Origin: JAAYLU01 sp964458805
Lineage (GTDB): Bacteria > Synergistota > Synergistia > Synergistales > Aminobacteriaceae
Reading direction: 5' to 3'
NCBI GenBank assembly: GCA_964458805.1
Contig: CAYWKH010000001.1
Coordinates: 34,605 to 98,604, forward strand
DNA length: 64,000 nucleotides
Both the position numbers and the translations under genes were made by a program. Every line of letters starts with the position of its first letter. The first letter of the stretch is position 1. Of this stretch, positions 38,653 through 47,348 are shown one piece after another. The notes under the pieces are model-generated. The model saw only the letters and a list, made by a program, of their open reading frames with translations. It did no database searches and was not told the origin of the DNA.

Positions 38653-38755
38653 AGGCGCAAGTAAGACAGGGGGACGCCGCCGGCGTTCCCCTTGCTGGCA
38701 AGGATCAAGCAGGAAATCGCCCGTAACTACCATTGCGGCGGAGGAGTGAAGCCTT

Positions 38756-39994
38756 TTGAGAAGGGTTGTAATAACCGGGCTGGGAGTGATAAGCCCGATC
38801 GCCACGGGAAAAGAAGACTACTGGAGAGCTTTGAGGGAGGGCAGGAACGGGATAGGCCCGTTTACGACGTTCGACGCGAGCGACAGCCCGATTCCGTTCG
38901 GGGCGGACGTGAAGGATTTCGACCCCGCCCGCTGGATGGACAGCAAGGAGGCGAAGCGCTCCGACAGGGTCATCCAGTTCGCGGTGGCCGCCGCCGGTCT
39001 TGCGGTCGCCGACGCAAAGCTCGATACGGGAAGCCTGGATCCAAATAAATTCGGAGTCTACATCGGAAGCGGCCAGGGCGGCATCGAGACCACTTTCAAC
39101 AACTTCAAGACGATGATGGAGAAGGGGCCGAAGAGAGTGAGCCCGTTCTTCATACCCATGATGATCAGCAACATGTCGACGGCTTACGTCGCGATAAAGC
39201 ACAACGCCAAGGGGCCCAACATGTGCGTGGTCACCGCCTGCGCCACCTCGGTGCACAGCGTTGGAGAGGCGTACCACGCGATCGTGCGCGAAGACGCGGA
39301 TGTTATCATCGCAGGGGGGTCGGAAGCCGCGCTCAGGACCATCAGCATAGCCGGGTTCGCCGCTATGAAGGCCCTTTCGACGAGGATGGACGACCCGGCC
39401 AGGGCTTCGCGCCCGTTCGACGTGGACCGCGACGGCTTCGTGATGGGAGAGGGTGCCGGATGCCTGCTCCTCGAGGAGCTGGAGCATGCCAAGAACCGCG
39501 GCGCTCATATTTATGCGGAGCTGGTCGGTTACGGCAACACCTGCGACGCCAGCCACATCACCGCCCCCGACCCCGAGGGGGACGGCGCTGCGAGGGCGAT
39601 GCGCAAGGCGCTTGCGGGGGCAAGGTGGCTGCCGGAGGACGTGGAGTACATAAATGCCCACGGGACCTCAACCCCCCTGAACGACAAGATGGAGTCGATG
39701 GCAATCCGCACGGTCCTGGGCGACCACGCGGACAGGGCCTACGTAAACTCCACCAAGTCGATGATAGGCCACTGCCTTGGGGCCGCGGGCGCGCTCGAGA
39801 CGGTAGCGGCGCTGCAGGCCATCGAGGAGGGGGTAATCCACCCGACGATCAACCTCGACAACCTGGATCCGGATTGCAACATCAACGTCGTAGGGGCGAC
39901 GCCGGTGGAGAAGAAGGTGTCCAGGCTGCTTGTGAACAGCTTCGGCTTCGGCGGACACAACGGCGTGATAGCGCTTCAAAGGTACGAAGGCTAG
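38756..39994 (+). CDS. fabF: 3-oxoacyl-ACP synthase II (FabF)
   Basis: Elongating condensing enzyme. RRVVITGLGVISPIATGKEDYW begins it; the catalytic Cys is in VTACATSVHSVGEAY near 165, with the His pair in AHGTSTPLND and STKSMIGHCLGAAGA. 412 residues. It starts at TTG with GGAGGAG nine bases before. Last lipid gene of the operon. Confidence 0.96.
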   Translation: MRRVVITGLGVISPIATGKEDYWRALREGRNGIGPFTTFDASDSPIPFGADVKDFDPARWMDSKEAKRSDRVIQFAVAAAGLAVADAKLDTGSLDPNKFGVYIGSGQGGIETTFNNFKTMMEKGPKRVSPFFIPMMISNMSTAYVAIKHNAKGPNMCVVTACATSVHSVGEAYHAIVREDADVIIAGGSEAALRTISIAGFAAMKALSTRMDDPARASRPFDVDRDGFVMGEGAGCLLLEELEHAKNRGAHIYAELVGYGNTCDASHITAPDPEGDGAARAMRKALAGARWLPEDVEYINAHGTSTPLNDKMESMAIRTVLGDHADRAYVNSTKSMIGHCLGAAGALETVAALQAIEEGVIHPTINLDNLDPDCNINVVGATPVEKKVSRLLVNSFGFGGHNGVIALQRYEG

Positions 39995-40005
39995 GCAGGA
40001 CAATG

Positions 40006-40029
40006 GCGGGGTCCGTACCCGGACCCCGC
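40006..40029 (+). other. Perfect 10-bp hairpin between fabF and rnc
   Basis: GCGGGGTCCG/CGGACCCCGC with a TACC loop, 12 bases after the fabF stop and 14 before the rnc start. No T-run follows, so it is unlikely to be a simple terminator. It could be an RNase III processing site in the rnc leader. Confidence 0.45.
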
Positions 40030-40043
40030 ACAGGGCGACTTGC

Positions 40044-40748
40044 ATGGATTACGACGATTGGCATGAACTCGAGCTGGAGAAGCTCCAGGAGCGGATAGGC
40101 TATTTCTTCGACGATGCCTCTCTTCTCAAGCTGGCGTTGATTCACTCCTCCTACAAGAATGAACACGGGACCAGTGATTGCAACGAGCGACTTGAGTTCC
40201 TGGGGGACTCCGTCCTGCAGCTTTTCGTGTCCCGGTCTCTCTTCCTTCTCGACACGGATTTGGACGAGGGAGGGCTGACCAGGCGAAGAGCTGCGCTCGT
40301 CTGCGGAAGTTCGCTGAGACGCTGGTCGGAGCACCTTGGCCTGCATCAACTGTTGCTGACCGGAAAGAGCCTCGCCCACGAGGAGATTTGCGGCTCGATA
40401 ATGGCCGACGCAGCCGAGGCCCTTTTGGGAGCGGTCTACCTTGACGGGGGGGCGTCCGCCGCGGAGGCGGCCGTGGACGATTACCTAAGCTTTATCTTCC
40501 CCTGCCGGCCAGGTGAAACGTCGGACCCCAAATCATCCCTCCAGATCCTGGCGCACGAGAAGGGGCTGGGAAACCCCCTTTACGAGGTGATTTCAGTGTC
40601 CGGCCCGTCGCACAGGCCGTTATACACGGTCAGGGTGATAATCGCCGGAGCTTCGGCGGGCGAGGGCGCGGGCGCCTCGCGAAAGTCCGCGGAGTTCGCC
40701 GCGGCCAGGGAGGGACTCATGTCACTCTCAGGGGAGAGGAAGGCATAA
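40044..40748 (+). CDS. rnc: Ribonuclease III
   Basis: Double-strand RNA endonuclease for rRNA and mRNA processing. The catalytic signature NERLEFLGDSVLQLF is near residue 47 and the second acidic motif AAEALLGAVYLDGG near 120; a dsRNA-binding domain (residues about 160-230) ends the protein. 234 residues. fabF-rnc proximity is common. It overlaps the next gene by one base. Confidence 0.96.
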   Translation: MDYDDWHELELEKLQERIGYFFDDASLLKLALIHSSYKNEHGTSDCNERLEFLGDSVLQLFVSRSLFLLDTDLDEGGLTRRRAALVCGSSLRRWSEHLGLHQLLLTGKSLAHEEICGSIMADAAEALLGAVYLDGGASAAEAAVDDYLSFIFPCRPGETSDPKSSLQILAHEKGLGNPLYEVISVSGPSHRPLYTVRVIIAGASAGEGAGASRKSAEFAAAREGLMSLSGERKA

Positions 40749-41593
40749 TGAAAAACAGGCTGTTTCTGTCGATAATGGCCGCGTCACTGCTCCTGTTGCG
40801 CCCGGTCCCTGCCGTCGCGTGGGACGTCTGGACCACTTCGCCCTGGTTGACCCTGGTGACGCGTTTCATAGGCGGCGTGTACGTCCAGGTGAACCCGATC
40901 GAGACCTGGAACGAGGACGGCATACCGTGCCGCAAGCCCCGAAGCCGCTCCATACCCATGGAGGCCCGCGTACTGGCGCTGGACGTCGCGGACGCCTCGC
41001 GCCTCGGCCTTAACTCGAAGGAATGGGCCGGCCTGGTCACGCTCTACCATGCCGCACCATTCGACAAGAGCCTGACCGACTACTTTTTTGCAGACCCGTC
41101 GGCGCTCCCCTTCATTGCGCAGAAGGTATTCACCGCCCTCTCCAAGTTCGACCCGGCCAACTATGCCTACTTCCAGCGCAGGCTCGCCGAATTTCAGACT
41201 CGCCTCGACAGCACTGTCATCGTAGGAAGAAGCTTGCTCTTCGGCTCACCGGTCATCTACATCGGAGGGAACTACACGGGAATGCTGACAGCCGCGGGAT
41301 GCACCCTGATTCCGATCGACGAGGGCCGCAGGAGGGCGTGGGAGCGGGGGGAGGAGCTCGACAGCATGCGCGCTCTTCTGGAGGACTCCGCCGGCAAGAA
41401 GGCGCTGATCCTCGTGGACTCGTCGTCCTCCAGGAAGATAAGGGACAGTCTCAAGAACAACAGGGAGGTCCTGTACCTCGAGCGACCCGCCCTCGACCAG
41501 GACCTGCTGCTCTTCTTCCATGGACAGTACATCCTCCTGTGGAACAGGCTGGCCGCTTACAGGCAGCCTCGCGGCATCATCGCCCATGATTGA
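40748..41593 (+). CDS. Exported protein related to metal-binding ABC solute receptors
   Basis: A 281-residue protein with a signal peptide (residues 1-24, KNRLFLSIMAASLLLLRPVPAVA). The mature start (WDVWTTSPWLTLVTRFIGGVYVQVNPIETWNEDG) resembles the VVTTxxxxxDxxxxIGGDxVxV opening of ZnuA/PsaA cluster A-I receptors, and the later YIGGNYTGMLTAAG fits the same fold. Most metal-ligand histidines are absent and no permease or ATPase is nearby. It follows rnc directly, ATG overlapping. It may be a degenerate or specialised periplasmic binder; function unknown. Confidence 0.6.
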   Translation: MKNRLFLSIMAASLLLLRPVPAVAWDVWTTSPWLTLVTRFIGGVYVQVNPIETWNEDGIPCRKPRSRSIPMEARVLALDVADASRLGLNSKEWAGLVTLYHAAPFDKSLTDYFFADPSALPFIAQKVFTALSKFDPANYAYFQRRLAEFQTRLDSTVIVGRSLLFGSPVIYIGGNYTGMLTAAGCTLIPIDEGRRRAWERGEELDSMRALLEDSAGKKALILVDSSSSRKIRDSLKNNREVLYLERPALDQDLLLFFHGQYILLWNRLAAYRQPRGIIAHD

Positions 41594-41614
41594 CGGGGGC
41601 AGGGGGAACGGGGT

Positions 41615-42661
41615 CTAGAGCCCCTCCGATACCACGATCAACCCCTCCCCGTCGACAAACCTCCCTATTACCGCGGAGAGCGGGAATCCCGCCCGCGCAA
41701 GGGCCGGCAGCAGGTCAGCCGCGGCCTCTTCGGACACGGCCATCAGCAGGCCTCCGGACGTCTGCGCGTCGAAGACGATGTCCATCTGAATCTCGTCGTC
41801 GCTGGTCGGCCCGGTTACCCTGTCCTGGTACTCCACCCGGTTGTTGTAGGTGCCCGCCGGCACCAGCCCCGATGCCGCAAGGCCGTGAACGCCGGGCAGG
41901 AGGGGCAGGTCCCGCATGCCAAGCAAGAGGTTCAGACCTCCCGAGGAGAGCATGTCTAGGGCATGCCCCGCCAGTCCGAACCCGGTCACGTCGGTGCAGG
42001 CATGGACGGAGGCGAGTATCTCCGGAGCGAGAGATCGCGGAATGTCGTTCAGTGCGGACATCCACCTGACCGCCTCGGTGTAGCTGCTCGCGTCCTCCAG
42101 CATGTCGGCCTTCAGCGCAGTAGCGACTATGCCTGTCCCGAGAGGCTTGGTCAGGACCAGCACGTCCCCGGCCCGCGCCCCCGTCACCCTCCAGATCGAA
42201 GACCGGGGGACCTCCCCGTACACGACCAGGCCGTACTTCGGCTCGTTATCCTCCACGCTGTGCCCACCCAGCAAGAAGGCGCCGGCCTCTCCCACCTTTT
42301 TCAGCCCGCCCGAAAGGACGGACTCAAGCACCTCCAGGCCGAGGGTCTTCGTGGGAAAGCCAACCACGTTCAGGGCTACCAGGGGCTTTCCACCCATCGC
42401 GAACACGTCGCTAAGGGAGTTGGCCGCCGCGATCTCGCCCCAAGCGACAGGGTCGTCGACCACCGGGGTTATGAAGTCGACCGTCAGTATGCCGGCTCGC
42501 TCATCGTCGATGCTGAACAGCGCGGCGTCCTCCCCCGACGACCACGATGTGAGCACCCGGTCGCCGGAGGGCAGCGGTATATTCCTTAAAATCTTCGAAA
42601 GGTCCGCCGGACCTATCTTTGCGGCTCAGCCGCTGGCCGTGGACATCTGGGTCAGACGCAT
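41615..42661 (-). CDS. selD: Selenophosphate synthetase SelD, a selenoprotein (Sec at codon 12)
   Basis: Makes selenophosphate from selenide and ATP. The frame runs from ATG 42661 (MRLTQMSTASG) through an in-frame TGA at 42628-42626 into the rest of SelD (AAKIGPADLSKIL, later SSGEDAALFS and TSGGLLMAV). The UGA sits exactly where SelD has its catalytic Cys/Sec (Cys17 in Escherichia coli), so it encodes selenocysteine. AAAAGGAGAG precedes the ATG. A start at 42556 would lose the active site. 348 residues. It follows birA on the minus strand; SelA and SelB are at 2.7-6.1 kb. Confidence 0.93.
42593..42625 (-). promoter_or_regulatory. SECIS-like hairpin after the selD UGA
   Basis: Eleven bases after the UGA, AGGTCC and GGACCT form a perfect six-pair stem with a GGC loop (42600-42614), extendable with mismatches. 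Apical loop begins about 18 bases from the UGA and starts with G, as bacterial SECIS elements do. Confidence 0.7.
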
Positions 42662-42698
42662 CTTTGCTCTCCTTTTGGTTATAATATAAATTATTATA

Positions 42699-43700
42699 TC
42701 ATATACATGCGCCTTTGTGCGAGGCAGGAGTGGCATGCACCACGTCGGCGGCGCAAAATTCCATTTCGCCGTTTTCAGTGCTCACCACCAGCTCTCCGTC
42801 TTCGCCCACGGCAATGGCGCGGCCCTGCACGGCGCCATCGTCCACGATCACCGTCACCTCCCTGCCCAGGGTGAAGCAGGCCTCCCTGTACAGTGCGAGC
42901 AGCGATCGACCCCCGTCGGCCTCGAGGCTGGCGATCAGGTCGAAAAACCGCTGCAGGATGGCGGCCGCCAGCTCGCCGCGATGGACCGGGGATGCCTCGT
43001 CGCAGAGGAAGAAGGCCCCTTTAAGGACGTCGTCCACGTCCGCGCAGACAGTTGCAGGCCGCCGGATGTTGACACCCATCCCGGTGCAGCAGTCGCGCAA
43101 TCCGCCTCCGATGCTGGATGCCTCGGCGAGAATGCCGCACGCTTTCCTGCCCTCGCGGAGCAGGTCGTTCGGCCACTTCAGCGACAGCTCCAGCGAGAAC
43201 AGGCTCTTTACCGCATCCCTGACGGCGAGTCCCGCCGCCAGGCTTATGAGCTGAACCCTCCCCGGGGCAATCTTCGGCCTGTGAAAGACCGAGAAGAAGA
43301 GCCCCGCGCCCCTGGGGGATATCCATCGGCGATCCCTGCGCCCTCTCCCCCCGGTCTGCTCCTCCGCTGGCGACCCTCTGCCGAGCTCCTTGGCCGTCTC
43401 CTGGGTCGAGCGCAGGGCCTCGAAGAGGTATGCCTCTGGTCTCCGGAGCCCCGCGCTCCGCAGCAGCGACCCGATGTAAGAGAGGGACAGGTCGTACTCG
43501 GGCAGGGCGACCAGGGAATAGGCGCCGCGGCGGGAGGTGTCTATGACAAAACCCTCCTCCTCCAGCAGGCGGACAATTCCACGGACAGCCGAGGTCGGGA
43601 GCGCCAGCGAGTCGGCGATTGCCTCCTCCAGTACCGCCTCGCCCCCGGCTTCTCTCAGAATTTCGCAAAGTGCAGCCGCTTCCCGGCTCATACGCATCAT
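42699..43700 (-). CDS. birA: Biotin-protein ligase / biotin repressor BirA
   Basis: Attaches biotin to carboxylase carrier proteins. A winged-helix domain (residues 5-60, ALPTSAVRGIVRLLEEEGFVI) precedes the ligase, whose EQTGGRGRRDRRW adenylate loop, SLKWPNDLL and GMGVNI motifs are present; a small C-terminal barrel ends it. 333 residues. ATG 43700 (two further Met follow) has AAGGAG seven bases before. The HTH suggests a repressor role, but no biotin genes are adjacent. Confidence 0.92.
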   Translation of the reverse strand: MMRMSREAAALCEILREAGGEAVLEEAIADSLALPTSAVRGIVRLLEEEGFVIDTSRRGAYSLVALPEYDLSLSYIGSLLRSAGLRRPEAYLFEALRSTQETAKELGRGSPAEEQTGGRGRRDRRWISPRGAGLFFSVFHRPKIAPGRVQLISLAAGLAVRDAVKSLFSLELSLKWPNDLLREGRKACGILAEASSIGGGLRDCCTGMGVNIRRPATVCADVDDVLKGAFFLCDEASPVHRGELAAAILQRFFDLIASLEADGGRSLLALYREACFTLGREVTVIVDDGAVQGRAIAVGEDGELVVSTENGEMEFCAADVVHATPASHKGACI

Positions 43701-43734
43701 CTGTTCACTCCTTCCCGGTCTCAACGGCCACGAA

Positions 43735-43763
43735 ATGATATAATGAAAAACCGTATGACACAA
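43735..43763 (-). promoter_or_regulatory. Promoter for birA (and perhaps selD)
   Basis: On the minus strand TTGTGT, a 17-base spacer and TATCAT. Its -10 overlaps the plus-strand -10 of prfB, so the divergent promoters should compete. Confidence 0.52.
43736..43744 (+). promoter_or_regulatory. Extended -10 promoter for prfB
   Basis: TGATATAAT is a perfect extended -10; the -35 is weak. It is 50 bases before the prfB start. Confidence 0.5.
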
Positions 43764-43793
43764 CGAGTCCCAGCGACAAGGAGGAGAGGAAGT

Positions 43794-44898
43794 ATGGCGC
43801 TTGCGCCGAATGCTACCGTAATGGAGGAACTGCGGGTTGTACGAAAAGACCTGCAGGACAGTCTTTGACCTGGAATCCATAGTTAGACAGAAGGAACGGC
43901 TGGAGGCCCGGACTACGGACCCCGGGTTTTGGAAGAGCGAAGAGAGTCGCGAGGTCACCAGGGAGATCTCGCGTTTGCAGAGAAGCCTTGACGGCTGGAA
44001 CGAAGTGGAGAGGATGTACGGCGACCTGGCCGCGCTCGACGAGCTTCTCTCCGAGGACGATGACGCCGAGCTGCAGAGGGAGTTCGACAGGACCGCCGAG
44101 AAGCTGCGCAGGTTCGCGGAGAAAGAGCAGATGCTGATCCTGCTGTCGGAGGAGCACGACGCCGAGAACGCAATCCTGACGATTCACGCGGGGTCGGGGG
44201 GGCTGGACTCCCAGGACTGGGCCGAGATGCTGTTGCGGCTCTATCTGCGCTGGATCGAGCGAGAGGGCTTCGCCGGAAAGGTGCTGGACGTCCTCCAGGA
44301 CGAGGAGGCCGGCATAAAAAGCGCCACTGTGCTGATCGAGGGCGAGTACGCCTACGGCTACCTCAAGTCCGAGAAGGGTGTTCACCGCCTGGTGCGCATC
44401 TCCCCGTTCGACGCGGCCAGGCGCAGGCACACGAGCTTCGCCTCCGTGGACGTGGCCCCGGAGCTCGAGGACGACGTCTCGATAGAGATCCGCCCCGAGG
44501 ACATCAGGATGGACACGTTCCGCGCCAGCGGGGCGGGAGGGCAGTACGTAAACAGGACCGACTCCGCCGTGCGAATAACTCACATACCCACGGGGATAGT
44601 GGTGGGGTGCCAGAACGAGAGATCCCAGCACATGAACAGGCAGGTGGCGATGAAGGTCCTCAAGAGCCGCCTGTACGAGAGGGCGATGCAGGAGCGCAGG
44701 GAGGAGCTGCTCACGCTCCAGGGGGAGAAGAAGGAGGTGACGTGGGGCAGCCAGATACGCTCCTACGTCCTGCATCCGTACACGATAGTCAAGGACCACA
44801 GGACCGGCCACGAGACGGGAAACGCACAGGCTGTGCTTGACGGGGATATTGACGATTTCATCATGAGCTTCCTCAGGTGGAAGCTCCAGAGGCATTGA
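43794..44898 (+). CDS. prfB: Peptide chain release factor 2, with programmed +1 frameshift
   Basis: Reads UAA and UGA stops. The gene is in two frames: 43794-43865 (24 codons, MALAPNATVMEEL to CTT) ends at an in-frame TGA (43866-43868), and translation resumes at GAC 43867. CTTTGAC is the canonical RF2 slip site, with AGGA just upstream acting as the internal Shine-Dalgarno. Low RF2 favours the shift, so the gene autoregulates. SPF (tripeptide anticodon) and GGQ (SGAGGQYVNRTDSAV) motifs are intact; 367 residues after the shift. GGAGGAGAGG precedes the ATG. Confidence 0.95.
43857..43869 (+). promoter_or_regulatory. RF2 programmed frameshift site
   Basis: AGGACAGTCTTTGAC segment: an SD-like AGGA, three-base spacing, CTT slip codon and TGA followed by C, the weak UGA context used across bacterial prfB genes. 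Confidence 0.9.
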
Positions 44899-44921
44899 AA
44901 AATTACGGGAGGACCTCGCTT

Positions 44922-46730
44922 ATGATCTTTTTTCGCCTGCTTGCGCTCGTCCTTGCCCTTCTTCTTGCCCCGACGGGGGGACTGGAGGCCTCTCCTTTTA
45001 CGCCCCTGGGCCGGGTTACTAGTGTCGAGGCCCTTCGCCCCGGCATGAAGGGCTACGCTCTGACGGTGGTCGCGGGCAGAGAGGTTGTGAAGTTCCCGGT
45101 CGAGGTCGTAAGCGTTATCCCCGGCAAGGGCACTCCAAGCAGCCTGGTGATGATAAAGGCCTCCGGGCCGGTTATCGAGAGGACCGGGGGAGTCGCGGCG
45201 GGAATGAGCGGCAGCCCGGTCTACATAGACGGCGGGCTCGTAGGCGCGATAGGCTACGGGTGGAACTTCAGCGATCACACCCTCGGCCTCGTAACTCCAC
45301 TGGCCGACATGGCGTCCGTCTGGAACTGGCCCGAGAAGCCCGTCGCCATCCCCGGACTGCCTCCGGCGTCGCCCCCTTCGAAGGTCGAGCCCGAGAGCGA
45401 GGATGACCTGATAGAGCCGGTCTCCGCGGACGAATTGGCGGCGCCTCTCTTCATCGACGGGATTAGCGCGCGCAAGGCGTCGGATATCGCGCGGTCGCTC
45501 GGGGACGGGCGTTATATACCGGGGGGGGCGTTCACGGACGAGATTCCCGTTGAGATGAACGCGAGGATGACGCCGGGTGACGCGATAACAGTGCTGCTGG
45601 CGTGGGGGGACGTGACCATAGGGGCCACCGGAACCCTCACGGCCCTGGCGCAGGACGGGCGGTTCGTGGCCTTTGCGCACCCCTTCCTCGGCAGGGGCGC
45701 GGTGAACTACCCGGTCGCCAGGGCCTTCATCCACAAGGTGGTGCCGAGCATCGAGGCCCCCTTCAAGGTGGCCAGTCCGCTCAAGATAGTCGGCACCGTC
45801 ACGCAGGACAGGCCCCAGGGCATCGGTGGCAGGGTAGGCTACTTCACCCCCTCGATCTCGGCGGCCCTGGAGTTCTCGGACGACGAGCGGAGCTCCAGGG
45901 TGAAAAAGCGTTTTCACATCGCGCCAGATCCATACATGGCCTCCCAGCTTGCATCCGGGGTCTTCACTGGACTTATAGACGACCTGTGGGGCAGAAGGGG
46001 ACAGGGGACCGCCACCCTGACCCTTAAGGTGGAGGGGCGCGGCCTGCTGGAGGGGTGGACCCGCACCAACATGTTCTACTCGGACAAGGACCTCGCCGCG
46101 GACGCCCTCAAGGAGACCACCGATCTGCTCGACGTAATCTTCCTGAACCCCTTCCTCGAGGTGTATCCGCTGGGCGTTACACTCACGGCCGACTTCACGT
46201 CGTCCCCCAGGCAGATGTACATAGAGGGGCTTAATCTTAAAAACGACTCCATCTCGGCCGGGGATACGCTGGAAATAGAGGTGCTGCTACGCCCGTACAG
46301 GAAAAAGCAGGTCAAGAAGACGTTCCAGTTGAAGATACCGAGCGACGCCTCGGGAGTGTGCGAGGTGCTGGTCCGCGGCGGCGGGATAGAGCCGCTGAAC
46401 CAGTCGGCCATAATCCAGGGGTGGAAGACGATAGAGAACTTCAAGCAGCTTTTCACCGAGATATCCGCCCTGGAGACGAACAACGAGGTCATAATCGAGT
46501 TCAACTACGAGAAGAGGTCGGGGGCGGGCGGGGGGGACTCCGACGACGAAGAGCCCCTGTCTAAAGAGGAGCAGGAGCTTCTTAGCGAGACGAAGCAGCG
46601 CAGGCTCAAGGACGGAACCCTCCAGATTTTCAAGTCCGACTTCGTGGTTGAGGGGCTGCTCAGGAAGCTCGTCACGGTGAAGCCCGGGGACGGTGCCGCC
46701 AGGTCGGATGAAGAGGGCTCGGGGGACTGA
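44922..46730 (+). CDS. Exported SpoIVB-like (S55) serine peptidase
   Basis: A 602-residue secreted or membrane-tethered protein. Signal peptide at residues 1-23 (IFFRLLALVLALLLAP). The S55 core has GMSGSPVYIDGGLVGAIGYG with the nucleophile Ser, and the FAHPFLGRGAVNYPVARAF segment typical of SpoIVB-related proteins. The C-terminal half is beta-rich, ending in an acidic tail. GGGAGG lies eight bases before ATG 44922. In Bacillus SpoIVB signals across the forespore membrane; no sporulation genes are seen here, so another envelope signalling or processing role is likely. Confidence 0.8.
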   Translation: MIFFRLLALVLALLLAPTGGLEASPFTPLGRVTSVEALRPGMKGYALTVVAGREVVKFPVEVVSVIPGKGTPSSLVMIKASGPVIERTGGVAAGMSGSPVYIDGGLVGAIGYGWNFSDHTLGLVTPLADMASVWNWPEKPVAIPGLPPASPPSKVEPESEDDLIEPVSADELAAPLFIDGISARKASDIARSLGDGRYIPGGAFTDEIPVEMNARMTPGDAITVLLAWGDVTIGATGTLTALAQDGRFVAFAHPFLGRGAVNYPVARAFIHKVVPSIEAPFKVASPLKIVGTVTQDRPQGIGGRVGYFTPSISAALEFSDDERSSRVKKRFHIAPDPYMASQLASGVFTGLIDDLWGRRGQGTATLTLKVEGRGLLEGWTRTNMFYSDKDLAADALKETTDLLDVIFLNPFLEVYPLGVTLTADFTSSPRQMYIEGLNLKNDSISAGDTLEIEVLLRPYRKKQVKKTFQLKIPSDASGVCEVLVRGGGIEPLNQSAIIQGWKTIENFKQLFTEISALETNNEVIIEFNYEKRSGAGGGDSDDEEPLSKEEQELLSETKQRRLKDGTLQIFKSDFVVEGLLRKLVTVKPGDGAARSDEEGSGD

Positions 46731-46736
46731 TAGACC

Positions 46737-47348
46737 ATGTTCATAACTCTGGAGGGCGTAGACGGAAGCGGAAAATCCACCCAGGCGGGACTCCTCGCGG
46801 AAAGACTCAAAAAGAGATTCCCTCGCCGCTCCGTGTTGCGCACCAGGGAGCCGGGTGGCTGGGAGGGCGGCGGATGGATAAGGGAGCGGATACTCGAAGG
46901 GGAGTACTTACACCCGATGAGCGAGCTCCTCCTGTTCCTGGTCGATCGCTGCGAACACGTGAGAAGACAGATACTGCCAGTCCTCGACGCCGGGGGGATC
47001 GTGATCTGCGAGAGGTACAGCGACTCGACCATGGCGTACCAGTCATGGGGGAGGGGGATCCCCGCCGAGAGAGTCTCGCTGCTCATTGACTGGTGCGGAC
47101 TGCCGAGCCCGGACGTCACGTTCTGGCTCGATCTGCCGGTCAGGACGGCCCTAGAGAGACTCGGGGGCCGCGGCGACGCAGATCGCTTCGAGTCCGAGGG
47201 GGAGCCATTCCTGGAGAGGGTCCGAGCTGGATTCGCATCCATGGCCGACGAGAACCCCGGCAGGTTCATCAGGTCCGATGCCACCGCCTCGCCGGAGGAT
47301 CTCAGCTCAAGCCTCTTCACCCTGCTGGAGGAGTCCGGTTACCTGTGA
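46737..47348 (+). CDS. tmk: Thymidylate kinase
   Basis: dTMP to dTDP. P-loop EGVDGSGKSTQ at residues 6-16, the DRX-type REPGG motif, and ICERYSDSTMAYQ. 203 residues. It begins the tmk-yaaR-holB-ricT group conserved with Bacillus; its stop overlaps yaaR. Confidence 0.95.
   Translation: MFITLEGVDGSGKSTQAGLLAERLKKRFPRRSVLRTREPGGWEGGGWIRERILEGEYLHPMSELLLFLVDRCEHVRRQILPVLDAGGIVICERYSDSTMAYQSWGRGIPAERVSLLIDWCGLPSPDVTFWLDLPVRTALERLGGRGDADRFESEGEPFLERVRAGFASMADENPGRFIRSDATASPEDLSSSLFTLLEESGYL

Noticed and set aside
41615..42556. selD starting at 42556
   Set aside because: Omits the catalytic Sec residue and the ribosome site; the UGA is decoded.
43837..44898. prfB starting at 43837 in a single frame
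   Set aside because: Lacks a ribosome site and ignores the CTTTGAC shift site with a proper start at 43794.
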